Shown here: in pieces, positions 8,716 through 17,109 of the stretch
Position numbering within the stretch: position 1 is the first letter of the stretch
Layout: each line of letters starts with the position of its first letter
Origin: JACCXG01 sp963785755
GTDB taxonomy: Bacteria; Acidobacteriota; Vicinamibacteria; Vicinamibacterales; 2-12-FULL-66-21
Direction of reading: 5' to 3'
Assembly: GCA_963785755.1 (NCBI GenBank)
Contig: CAWAXG010000068.1
Span: 124,001-188,000 of the forward strand
Length of the DNA: 64,000 nt
Notes under the pieces: generated by a model
Databases searched by the model: none
What the model saw: the letters and a program-made list of their open reading frames with translations, nothing else
Told to the model about the DNA's origin: nothing
Program-made: the position numbers and the translations under genes

Positions 8716-9198
8716 TCACGCCAATGCGTCGACCGTGGCCGGCTCGGACTGAGTGCTCAGCAGGATGCCGTACACAATCGTTCCATCGGCGCTGCGGACC
8801 GGCAGCGCGTCCAGCAGGATGGCCTGGCCGTTATAGAGGCACGCGAACCTGACGCTGGTGCCGGCGAGCGCAGCGGTCGAACGCTGCTCGATCTCCGGCC
8901 GGATCATCTCCGGAAACAGGGACGCCACCGGCCGCCCCTTCTCTGCTCCGCTGACGATGCGGCCGTCGCGATCGAACACGATCAGCGGGGAGGACCACGA
9001 CGCGGACAGATCAGGGCGGGGCCGCGCCGCGCCCGCGCCGAACCAGACGGCGCCCGCGTACAACAGCGCTACGATCGCCGCCACGCTGGCAATCACGCCG
9101 GCCACCGTGGAGCCGAGCGCCGTGCTGAAGCCGAAGAGCACTAAGGCGACGCCAGACATCATCAGCGCAGTCGATAGGAGCGACGGGATAGCCATCAT
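8716..9198 (-). CDS. Two-helix membrane protein with PAS-like cytoplasmic region
   Basis: From ATG 9198 (MMAIPSLLSTALMMSG) the protein has two close transmembrane segments (residues about 3-30 and 35-58). A roughly 90-residue soluble part follows, SSPLIVFDRDGRIVSGAEKG..LFPEMI..LLDALPVRSADGTIVYGILLST, which resembles a PAS sensor fold. No kinase, GGDEF or methyl-accepting domain follows. The open frame extends to 9291, but the added residues are polar and overlap the start of the next plus-strand gene. A membrane sensor stub is the best description. Confidence 0.65.
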   Translation of the reverse strand: MMAIPSLLSTALMMSGVALVLFGFSTALGSTVAGVIASVAAIVALLYAGAVWFGAGAARPRPDLSASWSSPLIVFDRDGRIVSGAEKGRPVASLFPEMIRPEIEQRSTAALAGTSVRFACLYNGQAILLDALPVRSADGTIVYGILLSTQSEPATVDALA

Positions 9199-9284
9199 CC
9201 AAGTCTCGGCGCGTATGATACGCGAAAAGCCCGCTCGTAGCCGCCCAACCGCTGTGCTATTGTGCGTCGCGCTGCGCCCCTGCG

Positions 9285-9515
9285 ATGTCAACCTGTCCCC
9301 GCTGCCGAGGGCACCTCACGGACAATCATCGCTGCCCTCGACGCCCTGCCCGTATTGCGGCTGAGGTTGCCGCCGCCGGCCTTGCGGGCGGCCTCGTCGC
9401 GCTCCTCGCCGTGGCCCTGATCGACCCCGGCGGCGAGCTCAAACAGATCGACACCGTCGCCGTGACGATCGGCGTCTTCGCCGGCATCGGCCTCGATCGC
9501 CTGCTCCGGGGCTGA
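9285..9515 (+). CDS. Small zinc-ribbon membrane protein
   Basis: 76 residues. The N-terminus has a Cys-rich knuckle (CPRC near residue 4 and a further His-Arg-Cys), the pattern of a small zinc ribbon. Two hydrophobic segments follow (AAAGLAGGLVALLAVALI and VAVTIGVFAGIGLDRLL). It lies divergent to the 8716-9198 gene, and the two starts are only 86 bases apart. Function unknown. Confidence 0.6.
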   Translation: MSTCPRCRGHLTDNHRCPRRPARIAAEVAAAGLAGGLVALLAVALIDPGGELKQIDTVAVTIGVFAGIGLDRLLRG

Positions 9516-9566
9516 GCGGCAGCGCTTTTGCTCTCACCGGGACGGACACCGGAGGGCGAGCGCCTG

Positions 9567-9944
9567 ATGCCTCAATTGCCAACATCCGTTCGTGCCGCCG
9601 TCGATGCATCGACGGCTCGACTTGCCACCACCGGTCACACGCCGCACGTATTGCTGGCAGACACTGACTCCACGTCCCGGCAGCAGCGCGAGCTCCAACT
9701 TCGCGACGCCGGGGCACGCGTCGTGATCGCCCGCACCGGCTTCGAAGCGATCGTCAAGGCCTCGTGTCAGATGCCCGACTTGATCGTGCTGGATGAGTCG
9801 TTGGGCAAAGTCGAGGTCATCGAAACCGCACGCCTGCTCACGATCTGTCCCGTCACTGCACAGACGCCGATCCTCTGCCTCCGGGCAAGGCGGCGCATCC
9901 CGATCCGCCTGCTCGCGAGTCTGCGGCGTCGGGCGTTGACGTAG
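9567..9944 (+). CDS. Degenerate receiver-like protein
   Basis: From ATG 9567 (MPQLPTSV) the protein reads a recognisable REC fold: HVLLADTDSTSRQQREL for the acidic pocket and DLIVLDESLG for the phospho-Asp strand. Two of the switch positions are missing. The expected Thr/Ser strand reads ILCLRAR, and the C-terminal Lys is absent, replaced by Arg-rich sequence. It is therefore probably a pseudo-receiver that binds a partner without normal phosphorylation. The protein ends about 15 residues short of a full REC, so truncation is possible. Confidence 0.6.
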   Translation: MPQLPTSVRAAVDASTARLATTGHTPHVLLADTDSTSRQQRELQLRDAGARVVIARTGFEAIVKASCQMPDLIVLDESLGKVEVIETARLLTICPVTAQTPILCLRARRRIPIRLLASLRRRALT

Positions 9945-10069
9945 ATCATCGCGGGCCGGGCGGCGGCTGCACGGCCCCCGCAGTCCACTCGACATCGGGA
10001 TGCAGCGCCCTCCTGCAGCGGAAGCGATTGTCCGCATCGCATTCCAGTTCGCGCTATGCTCGAAGTCTC

Positions 10070-10672
10070 ATGGCTCACTGGTCTCGACCCGCGATCTTTG
10101 TCATCGTATTTACAGCTCTTGGATCGGCGGGAGTCGCGGGACAGAACCCCGATCCCGATGCGCAGGAGATCGCCGCCTACCGGCTCACCGCCCCGAACCT
10201 GAAGAAGGTCATCAACGTCAACCGCGCGGTCCTGAAGACGTTGATGCAGGACCCGAAGGTCCAGGAGGGGCGGAAGATCGACGCCGAAATCGACAAGATC
10301 ACCAAGAAGATCGATCTGACGGAAGCGGACGACAAGCGGCTGGCGGAGCTCGAGGCGCGCAAGGAAGCCCTGGAGGATGCCGTCGACAACCCGCTCGGAG
10401 GGGACGCCAGGACCCTTGGCGAAATGGAGGCGCGGATCAAACGATACGCGCCGATGCAGCAGGCCCTGCAGGCCGAGGGCATGGCGGCGCGGGAATACGC
10501 CAAGTTCTGGATGACCTTCCTGCAGGCGGCGTTCGCCCACGGATTTCAGAAGTCCGGCATGCTGAAGCAGCTGCCCCCGGACATCAATCCGGAGAACGTC
10601 AAGTTCATCGCCGACCACGAGGCCGAAATCCAGGCCATGCAGAAGGAGTTCGACCTGTTCGGCAAGCAGTGA
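10070..10672 (+). CDS. Secreted helical protein of unknown function
   Basis: Start chosen at ATG 10070 (MAHWSRPAIFVIVFTALGSA), which gives a clean signal peptide cleaved near VAGQ. The mature part is about 175 residues, almost wholly helical and rich in Lys/Glu/Asp. It has a coiled-coil-like core around IDAEIDKITKKIDLTEADDKRLAELEARKEALE and an amphipathic segment YAPMQQALQAEGMAAREYAKF. I recognise no family. It would act in the periplasm or at the envelope. Plus-strand codons in another frame over the same bases belong to the open upstream part of the next gene's frame and are not coding. Confidence 0.75.
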   Translation: MAHWSRPAIFVIVFTALGSAGVAGQNPDPDAQEIAAYRLTAPNLKKVINVNRAVLKTLMQDPKVQEGRKIDAEIDKITKKIDLTEADDKRLAELEARKEALEDAVDNPLGGDARTLGEMEARIKRYAPMQQALQAEGMAAREYAKFWMTFLQAAFAHGFQKSGMLKQLPPDINPENVKFIADHEAEIQAMQKEFDLFGKQ

Positions 10673-10878
10673 CCCCGGCCTTTCATCGCTGTTCTCTCAA
10701 TTTCAACCTCATCTGTTCAAGCGCGCTCCCCGCCTTCACGGTGTCGCGAGTTTCCGCGTTGCCAGCCCGGGGACGCCGAAACGCTTCAACCCCTCGTGTC
10801 ACTAAGGGATGTCAGGGCGATCACCAACGCACCGAGTCCGGCGCAGCGCGCCAGGGCGGTCAACCAGGGGAGTTACCC

Positions 10879-11994
10879 GTGTCCGGTGAGACGTTGATTG
10901 GAACATCCGCAGCGACCCGATTTCTCGAGCAGGAGATCAGCGATGCTGCAAGGTCGGACGCCAAGGTTCTGTTGACGGGAGAAAGTGGAGTCGGAAAGGA
11001 AGTCGTCGCTGGCCGCATCCATCAACTGAGCCGGCGGCGGCACGTGAAGATGGTGGCGATCAACTGCGCGGCGGTGCCCGATTCCCTGCTCGAATCGGAG
11101 CTGTTCGGCCACGTCCGCGGCAGCTTCACCGGCGCCTACCGGGACAAGCCCGGCCTGCTCGAGCTGGCCCAGAACGGAACCATCTTCCTCGACGAAATCG
11201 GCGAAACGAGCCTGCGCATGCAGGCGCTGATGCTGCGCTTCCTGGAGAACGGCGAGATCTGGCGCATCGGCTCCGGGCAAGCGCAGAACCCCGGGGACGT
11301 CCGCGTCGTGGCGGCGACCAACCGCGATCTGTCCGAGCGGATCGCACGAGGCGAATTCCGCTCCGACCTCTACTACCGCCTGAACGTGCTCCACATCAAG
11401 ATTCCGCCGCTGCGGGAGCGGCGCGACGACATCCCCATCTTCCTCGATCACTTCATGCGCGTGTATTCGGACCGGCACCTGACGCCGATTCCCGAGCTGA
11501 CGCCAGCGGCCCGTGCTGCGCTCACCTCGTACCAGTGGCCCGGGAATGTCCGGGAGCTGAAGAACGTTGTCGAGCGTCTGGTCGTACGTCGGCGTTCAGA
11601 AGCCATACGCGATGTCGATCTTCCGGAAGAAGTGATCGGCCACTCGACCAGCGGGCGCCCGATGTCGATTGTTCCCGGCCCGTCGCGGAAGGGCCTGGCG
11701 GATGAGCTGTACGACCGCGTGGTCGTGCACGGAGAATCGTTCTGGGCGGCGGTCCACCCGCTGTTCATGTCGCGGGATATGACGCGTGAAGAACTGCGGT
11801 CGATCGTCACGCGCGGGCTGACCCAGACGCGCGGCAGCTATCGGCTCATGCTGCAGCTCTTCAACATGCCGTCAGGCGACTACAAGTCGTTTCTGACGTT
11901 CCTGGCAAAGCACCAGTGCAAGATGCCGTTCTATCAGTTCCGCTGCCTGCCGCCGCCTGCCGACGGCGAATTGGAGAATCGAGCGGCCAGCTAG
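10879..11994 (+). CDS. Sigma-54-interacting AAA+ transcription activator
   Basis: Start GTG 10879 is placed by the GGGGAG seven bases upstream; the frame is open further left but without domain content. Walker A is GESGVGKEVVA (about residues 32-42), the sigma-54 contact loop is GSFTGA (Ser replaces the usual Ala of GAFTGA), Walker B is GTIFLDEIGE, and the sensor/arginine region is RVVAATNRDL..RSDLYYRLNVL. There is no N-terminal sensory domain, so control must come from the C-terminus or from partners. The last 100 residues (REELRSIVTRGL..LFNMPSGDYKSFLTFLAKHQC) look like a helical DNA-binding module, not a canonical Fis HTH. Confidence 0.9.
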   Translation: MSGETLIGTSAATRFLEQEISDAARSDAKVLLTGESGVGKEVVAGRIHQLSRRRHVKMVAINCAAVPDSLLESELFGHVRGSFTGAYRDKPGLLELAQNGTIFLDEIGETSLRMQALMLRFLENGEIWRIGSGQAQNPGDVRVVAATNRDLSERIARGEFRSDLYYRLNVLHIKIPPLRERRDDIPIFLDHFMRVYSDRHLTPIPELTPAARAALTSYQWPGNVRELKNVVERLVVRRRSEAIRDVDLPEEVIGHSTSGRPMSIVPGPSRKGLADELYDRVVVHGESFWAAVHPLFMSRDMTREELRSIVTRGLTQTRGSYRLMLQLFNMPSGDYKSFLTFLAKHQCKMPFYQFRCLPPPADGELENRAAS

Positions 11995-12014
11995 AGTGGT
12001 CAGGGTGTTGAAAA

Positions 12015-12300
12015 CTAAGGTCGGATCCGCGTGTTCATGTCCGACTGAATCTCCGGCGCCGAGAGCGGTCGGTTGTAGATCCGCGCCTCGTCGATGACGC
12101 CGTTGAAATACTCGCCCCATATCGCGTTGCTGCCAATGCGCAGCGCGCCAGTCGACACACTTGTGCTGCCGGTCTGCGCGTGGTCACCAGTGTGCCGTTG
12201 ACGCAGAGGCGCATGTTCGAGCCGTCACAGGTGACGGCAACGTGCGACCAGGTACCCAGGGACGATCGATCGTGGGTGAAGACTTGCGATCAGGGAACGG
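12015..12300 (-). pseudogene. Relic of a LamG (concanavalin A-like) domain
   Basis: Reading the minus strand gives the last strands of a LamG jelly-roll. One frame has GTWSHVAVTCDGSNMRLCVN. After a two-base slip at about 12175-12182 the other frame has TSVSTGALRIGSN, then GEYFNGVIDEARIYNRPL and SAPEIQSDMN before TAG at 12015-12017. Upstream an in-frame TGA at about 12290 ends the similarity and no start is found. It is a decayed C-terminal fragment sitting tail-to-tail with the sigma-54 gene. A second copy of this kind of tail is at 44198. Confidence 0.7.
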
Positions 12301-12394
12301 CTTCTGCCGACGCGTCAGTCGCGTTCATCGGTGGGTCGGAGACGCCGGGGCGTATGGGAGTTGAAGCGACCGCGCCGGAGGCTCGCGGTGAACA

Positions 12395-12967
12395 TCAGGT
12401 TCGGATACCAGCCTCGAGATGCCTGACGCGCTCCTCCGCCCCCCGCCATGCCGCTTCGGTTTCGCGCAGACGCATGCGCACTTCGATCTCGTGCATCGCG
12501 CAATCCGCCAGCTCTTTGAGCGTCTGCACGTCGTCATACGACCAGGTCCGCGGTTCCTCGTCGACGACGCAGAACGCGCCGAGCGCGAACCCGAGCGTCG
12601 TCAGCGGCACGCCGCAGTACGCGACGATGCCGAGCTCGCGAACCGCAGGATTATCGCGATAGGTCGGATCCTTACGCGCGTCCGGGATCACGAGCGGTTC
12701 GTGCAGAGCGACGACGTGCTGACAGAAGGAGTGTGAGAGCGGGGTTTCGCGCCGCGACCGCCACGGCTCGGGCAGGCCGAGCGAGGACTTGAAGAACTGC
12801 CTGTCGCGATCGACCAGCGAGACGAGCGCCACCGGCGTCTTGACGATCCGCGCGGCCAGCCTGGTCAGCCGATCGAACGGCTCTTCCGGCGGCGAATCCA
12901 GGAGACCCGTGCGCCCGAGTACTGCCAGCCGGTTCAGATTGTGAACGATCGCAAGCAGGTTGGACAT
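12395..12967 (-). CDS. GAF-domain protein
   Basis: From ATG 12967 (MSNLLAIVHNLNRLAVLG) the protein is 190 residues, mostly one GAF domain: LTRLAARIVKTPVALVSLVDRDRQFFKSSLG, SHSFCQHVVALHEPLVIPDA, GIVAYCGVPLTTLGFALGAFCVVD. A C-terminal helix (MRLRETEAAWRGAEERVRHLE) looks like the beginning of a signalling coiled coil. This GAF type is common in front of kinases or GGDEF domains, but here it ends without an output domain. The frame upstream to 13012 is less likely coding. It may act by dimerising with a partner. Confidence 0.85.
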   Translation of the reverse strand: MSNLLAIVHNLNRLAVLGRTGLLDSPPEEPFDRLTRLAARIVKTPVALVSLVDRDRQFFKSSLGLPEPWRSRRETPLSHSFCQHVVALHEPLVIPDARKDPTYRDNPAVRELGIVAYCGVPLTTLGFALGAFCVVDEEPRTWSYDDVQTLKELADCAMHEIEVRMRLRETEAAWRGAEERVRHLEAGIRT

Positions 12968-13046
12968 GAGCGATCCCCCGTGGCAGCCGTCACGACCGCG
13001 CCCGGTGGCCACACGCCGTGCGCAGGCGAGGGGGATTATACCCGTG

Positions 13047-13433
13047 TCAGCAAAGAAGGTCTTTCCAGTCCGCCGCTTTCACGATCCGGTACCGGTTGCT
13101 GAGAGGCTTGGTCGCCTCGTTGTCGTACACGAATGCGCATTCATGGCGTTCGAAGTTCGCCAGCCATTCCTCCCAGCTGATTGGCCTGAACACGCCCACG
13201 CCCGGAAAGTTGAACCTGATGCCGGCGCCGCCGTCATTCACGTTCACCGTTGCCGGACCGCTGCTGGTCGCTTCGCCCGTCGCAGGCTCTGCCTGGCGCT
13301 CCTCCGCCCAGCGTCTGATCAACGCGTGGTCGCGTGTAAAAACAACCTGCGTCGAACTCCGCAGCGGACTGTCCACGGACTCGACGCTCTGAATGCGCGC
13401 TCGGTCCGGAAGCAATTGACCCTTGAGTGCCAT
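13047..13433 (-). CDS. Conserved hypothetical protein
   Basis: 128 residues with no signal peptide or membrane helix. The middle has a Ser/Gly/Pro linker, then a compact segment, GGAGIRFNFPGVGVFRPISW followed by EEWLANFERHECAFVYDNE, which looks like a structured beta/alpha unit. The start at ATG 13433 is the only good Met. I recall similar short proteins in soil bacteria but cannot name a family or function. Confidence 0.6.
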   Translation of the reverse strand: MALKGQLLPDRARIQSVESVDSPLRSSTQVVFTRDHALIRRWAEERQAEPATGEATSSGPATVNVNDGGAGIRFNFPGVGVFRPISWEEWLANFERHECAFVYDNEATKPLSNRYRIVKAADWKDLLC

Positions 13434-13500
13434 CGTGTCTCTGAGTGCACGATCGGTAGTGTGTTGCCGGTTCGTCGTCTACGACGAAATCCGATCGTAT

Positions 13501-15171
13501 TCAGCCCCCGAAGCGAAGAGTGAGCAATCGAAGTGCCAGCAAGGCTGGAAAAGAAAGATGAGCTCGGGACTTCAACGTTAAGACGGGAGAACGGGAGGAC
13601 GGGAGGGAACGCCGTGGCGAGACAGGCTGAAGCGCATGCGATCCGCGCGGCATCCCTGGCGCATACCGCATCGGCACATTCAACAGCTGCATACAGAGCG
13701 GCGCGATGTCGATGCAGCGGAAGTGCCGCGAGAGCCGAGGGCGGACGGGCCCGCCGGCGATGAGGACGGGGCTGAGGGAATCGAGCGCGTGCAGCGCGCC
13801 ATGCGACGCGCCGCCGACGTGAGGCTTGCCGCCGGGCGCCTCGAACTCGCAGCCCGGCCGCGCCGTGACCCAGATCGCGCCGCTCTGATCGAAATCGAGG
13901 ACGCCGGCAATCCGCTCGAACGCGTTCGGATACCGCCCGAACTCGATCGTACTGCCATCCATCAGAAGGTCGACGGCATCGCTCTCTCCTTCCCAGCGCC
14001 AGCGTCCGCCGAATGGATCCTCGCTGGCGCCGGAGTCCGCCGGCCGGCGCGTGAAAGTGAGCCGGCCATGGGACGTCAGCACCGTGTACCCGTCGGCACC
14101 AGGGTTCGTGTTCGAGGTTCGCCAGATCACCTGATCGATTCGTGGATCGAGCAGCGCTTCCCGGGCGATGCGATCCACCAGGTCGGCGGTGATGCGGTGA
14201 ACGTAGATCTGCGCCGCGCGCATGTTCGGGCAAATCATGATCTCGTCGTGCTCATGCCAGGGCCGGCCCAGCTCCGCCTGCCGGAACTCGCCAAACACCC
14301 GGTCGAGCCTGATGATCGCGTCATCGCGGTCGAGAACGTCGCAGTGGCCATGATCGGAGGTCACGATGACACAGGTGTCGTCGAGCACGCGGTCGATGCC
14401 GCCGGCGGCGTCGAAGGCGTCACCCAGCATGCCGTCGACACGCTCGACGACCGGCAACGCCGCAAACGGCCCGACCTCGTGGCTGCGGAAGTCGTTGTCG
14501 GCGAAGTAGGCGACGGTCAAATCGGGGAGCGTCTGGCTGGCGAAGAGACTCGCCAGCAGCGCGCCGCTGGAAGCATCGTCCAGGCCGAAGCGATGGAGCG
14601 GCCCACCCTTCTTATCGAGCTTCCGGCCGCCGGGCGCGCGCCCGCCGACGAAATCACCGAGGTGCAGGATGGATGGACCTTCGACGGTTTCCGTGCTCGG
14701 GACGCCGGGCAATGCCGCGATGAGGCCAGGCATGCTCACCCGGTGCGATTGGTTCCCGCGGAAGACCAGGTAGTTGAGGCACGCGGCAGTCCGGCCGCTC
14801 CGTTCGACCATCTCGAACAGCGTGGGCGCGCGCAACCGATCGCCGTTCAGCCGCAACAGGAATCCGTTGATGAACTCACCGAACCCCTTGCGTGCGATCA
14901 CCCAGAAGTCGTCGCCGAAGTAGGCGACCTCATTGCGCTGCTCGTCGAACCACGCGGCACCCGCGATGCCGTGCTCGGCGGGATACGCGCCGGTGATGAT
15001 TGCGGTCGTCGCCGCCGGCGTGATCGAGGGAAAGATTGACGCCGACGATTCGTGCAGCGAGCCCGCGTCGGCAAGACGTTGAAGCGTGCGGAGCCGGCCC
15101 GTCTGGATCGCGGGACAGACAACGTGTGGCGTCGCTGCGTCGATGACGACCAGAAGGACTTTCACCTTCAC
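13501..15171 (-). CDS. Alkaline phosphatase superfamily phosphodiesterase/pyrophosphatase
   Basis: A 556-residue member of the type I phosphodiesterase/nucleotide pyrophosphatase branch. Metal site 1 begins at VLLVVIDAATP, and the nucleophile lies in FPSITPAATTAIITGAYPAEHG (Thr/Ser near residue 50), followed by the AGAAWFDE segment. The second metal site has VAYFADNDFRSHEVGP and VIVTSDHGHCDV, and the last His is in PHVGGASHGAL. There is no signal peptide, so it may be cytoplasmic. About 50 residues at the C-terminus are Ser/Arg-rich and of unclear relevance. Substrates of relatives include nucleotides, phosphonates and lipid headgroups. Confidence 0.88.
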   Translation of the reverse strand: MKVKVLLVVIDAATPHVVCPAIQTGRLRTLQRLADAGSLHESSASIFPSITPAATTAIITGAYPAEHGIAGAAWFDEQRNEVAYFGDDFWVIARKGFGEFINGFLLRLNGDRLRAPTLFEMVERSGRTAACLNYLVFRGNQSHRVSMPGLIAALPGVPSTETVEGPSILHLGDFVGGRAPGGRKLDKKGGPLHRFGLDDASSGALLASLFASQTLPDLTVAYFADNDFRSHEVGPFAALPVVERVDGMLGDAFDAAGGIDRVLDDTCVIVTSDHGHCDVLDRDDAIIRLDRVFGEFRQAELGRPWHEHDEIMICPNMRAAQIYVHRITADLVDRIAREALLDPRIDQVIWRTSNTNPGADGYTVLTSHGRLTFTRRPADSGASEDPFGGRWRWEGESDAVDLLMDGSTIEFGRYPNAFERIAGVLDFDQSGAIWVTARPGCEFEAPGGKPHVGGASHGALHALDSLSPVLIAGGPVRPRLSRHFRCIDIAPLCMQLLNVPMRYAPGMPRGSHALQPVSPRRSLPSSRSPVLTLKSRAHLSFPALLALRLLTLRFGG

Positions 15172-15313
15172 CAGTCTATCGGGTACCGGCGGCGGACTTG
15201 GGCGAGACTAGGCGGCCGAGATCGCTCGCAGCTCAGCCACCGGAAGCGTGGCTCCACCTCTTCGCGACGGCGTGGATGTTGCTGAGATAGCGCCCCAGCG
15301 TTGAGGAAGGCTG

Positions 15314-16096
15314 ATGTTGGAGAACTTTGCGCGCCTCGGTTACGCATCGAAGGCAGTCATCTACGCAATCGTGGGTGCACTGGCCGTCCTCACGGCGATG
15401 AACCGCGGCGGCCGGATTACCGACACCAGCGGTGCGCTGCGCGTGGTGCTGACGCAGCCGTTCGGACGCGTGCTGCTCCTGGTGGTCGCGATCGGCCTGT
15501 GCGGATATGCCGTCTGGCGCCTCCTCGACGCCATCGTCGATCCCGAACGCCACGGCACGAGCGCCCTCGGCCTGATCACGCGGACCGGGACAGCGATTCG
15601 TGGCGCGATCTATGGCGGGCTCGGACTCGAGGCCATCGAGCTGCTCCGGGGGCTCGGTCGCCCCAGGCGGGACGAAACCGAGGCGTGGACCGCGCGGATC
15701 TTCGAGTTTCCGTTTGGCGATGTCGCCGTCGGCATTGCCGGCGCGATCATCGCCGCCTACGGTGTCTCACAGTTGATCCGGGGCATCAACGGCAAGCACG
15801 ATGAGAAAGTGGACTGGTCGCCGGTCCCGGCGGATATCCGGTCGGCGATTCAGAAGATCAGCCAGTTCGGCGTCGCGGTCCGCGGCGCGCTCATCGCGAC
15901 GCTCGGCGTGTTCCTCGTCCGCGCCGCGATCAGCCACGATCCCAATCAGGCCGCGGGCAGCCGCGAGTCCATGCTCCGGCTTGGCGGGCTGATGGAAGGA
16001 CGCTGGTTCCTCGGCGTGATCGCCCTGGGGCTGCTCGCATACGCGGTCGATCAGGCGGTTCACGCGTGGTGCCGCCGCATTCGTCCGATCGCGTAA
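15314..16096 (+). CDS. DUF1206 membrane protein
   Basis: A 260-residue integral membrane protein made of three repeats of a two-helix unit. Each repeat starts with a similar motif: FARLGYASKAVIYAIVGALAV, RTGTAIRGAIYGGLGLEAIE and FGVAVRGALIATLGVFLVRAA. This triple repeat is the signature of DUF1206. The family function is not established. ATG 15314 directly precedes the first repeat. It lies tail-to-tail with the LURP-one gene and is separated from it by eight bases. Confidence 0.88.
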   Translation: MLENFARLGYASKAVIYAIVGALAVLTAMNRGGRITDTSGALRVVLTQPFGRVLLLVVAIGLCGYAVWRLLDAIVDPERHGTSALGLITRTGTAIRGAIYGGLGLEAIELLRGLGRPRRDETEAWTARIFEFPFGDVAVGIAGAIIAAYGVSQLIRGINGKHDEKVDWSPVPADIRSAIQKISQFGVAVRGALIATLGVFLVRAAISHDPNQAAGSRESMLRLGGLMEGRWFLGVIALGLLAYAVDQAVHAWCRRIRPIA

Positions 16097-16103
16097 CCGA
16101 CGC

Positions 16104-16595
16104 TCAGTCGTCCTGCTGATCGGGGTGTGAGACGAGATCGATGACCACCGCCGCCGCAAGGATCAAGACATCGTCCTCATTCGCATCGATGTCGACCGCG
16201 TAGGTATCCGCGAGGCTGAACCACTTCTTGCTCACGCGCGCCACGTCGCGCCCGCCCCGCTCGAAGGCGTACTCGTGGTCGAGGAAGTTGCCCTTGGCCT
16301 CGAGGTCGTCCGGACCTGGCACATCGACCGTGAACCGCTGGCGAAACAGCGTGAACAGGTGCTTCTTCACGACGGCTATCGTCTTGCCGCCCCGGATGAT
16401 CTCGTATTGCTTACCGATGCTCAGGAGTTTCTGGTCGATCAGCACCTGCTCGTTCCCGCTCATGTCCTTGAACGAGAGCTTGTCGCCGATGCTGAGAACC
16501 TTGCCGTCGACGTAAAAGACGTCGCGGCCGTCTGCGTCCTTGATCTTGAAGTCGTCGCCCCAGGACAGGATCCGCTCTCGCATCAGGTAGCGCAT
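16104..16595 (-). CDS. LURP-one-related protein
   Basis: 163 residues from the ATG at 16595, chosen because AAGGAGGAG lies just upstream; an ATG seven codons earlier sits before that site. The sequence shows the tubby-like beta-barrel pattern of the LURP-one family: RERILSWGDDFKIKDADGRDVFYVDGK, IGKQYEIIRGGKTIAVVKKHLF, FEGxD-like GGRDVARVSKKWFSLADTYAVDI, closing with a hydrophobic helix VLILAAAVVIDLV. The bacterial members have no settled role; membrane-lipid or membrane association is suggested by the tubby fold. Confidence 0.87.
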   Translation of the reverse strand: MRYLMRERILSWGDDFKIKDADGRDVFYVDGKVLSIGDKLSFKDMSGNEQVLIDQKLLSIGKQYEIIRGGKTIAVVKKHLFTLFRQRFTVDVPGPDDLEAKGNFLDHEYAFERGGRDVARVSKKWFSLADTYAVDIDANEDDVLILAAAVVIDLVSHPDQQDD

Positions 16596-16718
16596 TGTTG
16601 ATGACTCCTCCTTCATGGTACACGGCCTCGCGCTCGCCGTGGGTTCGAAGAAAGCGAACGGGCGGCGCGAAGAGGCATATCCTAGGACCGCTTTTCCACT
16701 GTTTCTTCTGGAGGCAAC

Positions 16719-17099
16719 GTGACCCGAAAGCTTGTACTCATCTCGGCGGCCGCGATCGTCGTGGCGGCCGCGGCCGTCGGGCGAACTCAGTCAGCCGATG
16801 AGGCGCTCGATCCCGTGCGCGTCGCGCCGGACACGCACGAAATCGCCTTCGAGAACACGTTCGTGCGCGTGCTCGAGGTGCGCATCCCGCCAGGCAGCAT
16901 CGAACCGCGGCACCGGCATCCGCGCGGACTGAGCGTCTACCTGACTGATTGGGAGGTCAAGGCGACCGTGGATGGACGCGAACCGCAGGTCAATCAGCGG
17001 AAAGCCGGCACGTTCGCCTGGAGCGACCCCGTGATCCATACGGTGCAGAACGTGGGGAAAACAGCCGGCCACGTGCTGCGGATCGAGTTGAAGCAGTGA
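16719..17099 (+). CDS. Exported cupin-domain protein
   Basis: 126 residues with a Sec signal peptide (KLVLISAAAIVVAAAAVGRTQSA). A small cupin barrel follows: FENTFVRVLEVRIPPGSIEPRHRHPRGLSVYL holds the two-His metal motif (HRHP), and IHTVQNVGKTAGHVLRIEL closes the barrel. The start is GTG preceded by CTGGAGGCAAC. The gene is followed after ten bases by the DUF3616 gene, so they may be co-transcribed. The ligand is unknown. Confidence 0.85.
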   Translation: MTRKLVLISAAAIVVAAAAVGRTQSADEALDPVRVAPDTHEIAFENTFVRVLEVRIPPGSIEPRHRHPRGLSVYLTDWEVKATVDGREPQVNQRKAGTFAWSDPVIHTVQNVGKTAGHVLRIELKQ

Positions 17100-17109
17100 C
17101 GCGGACGAC

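Noticed and set aside
10000..10878. N-terminal 290 codons of the plus-strand frame that ends at 11994
   Set aside because: Over 10070-10672 it is a shadow of the secreted-protein gene, and no domain is seen before the GTG at 10879.
12288..12292. In-frame TGA in the LamG relic as a possible selenocysteine codon
   Set aside because: LamG domains have no selenocysteine, no hairpin follows, and the gene is broken elsewhere as well.
13636..15039. Plus-strand 467-codon frame
   Set aside because: Shadow of the alkaline-phosphatase superfamily gene on the minus strand; Arg/Val/Asp-biased text with no motif.
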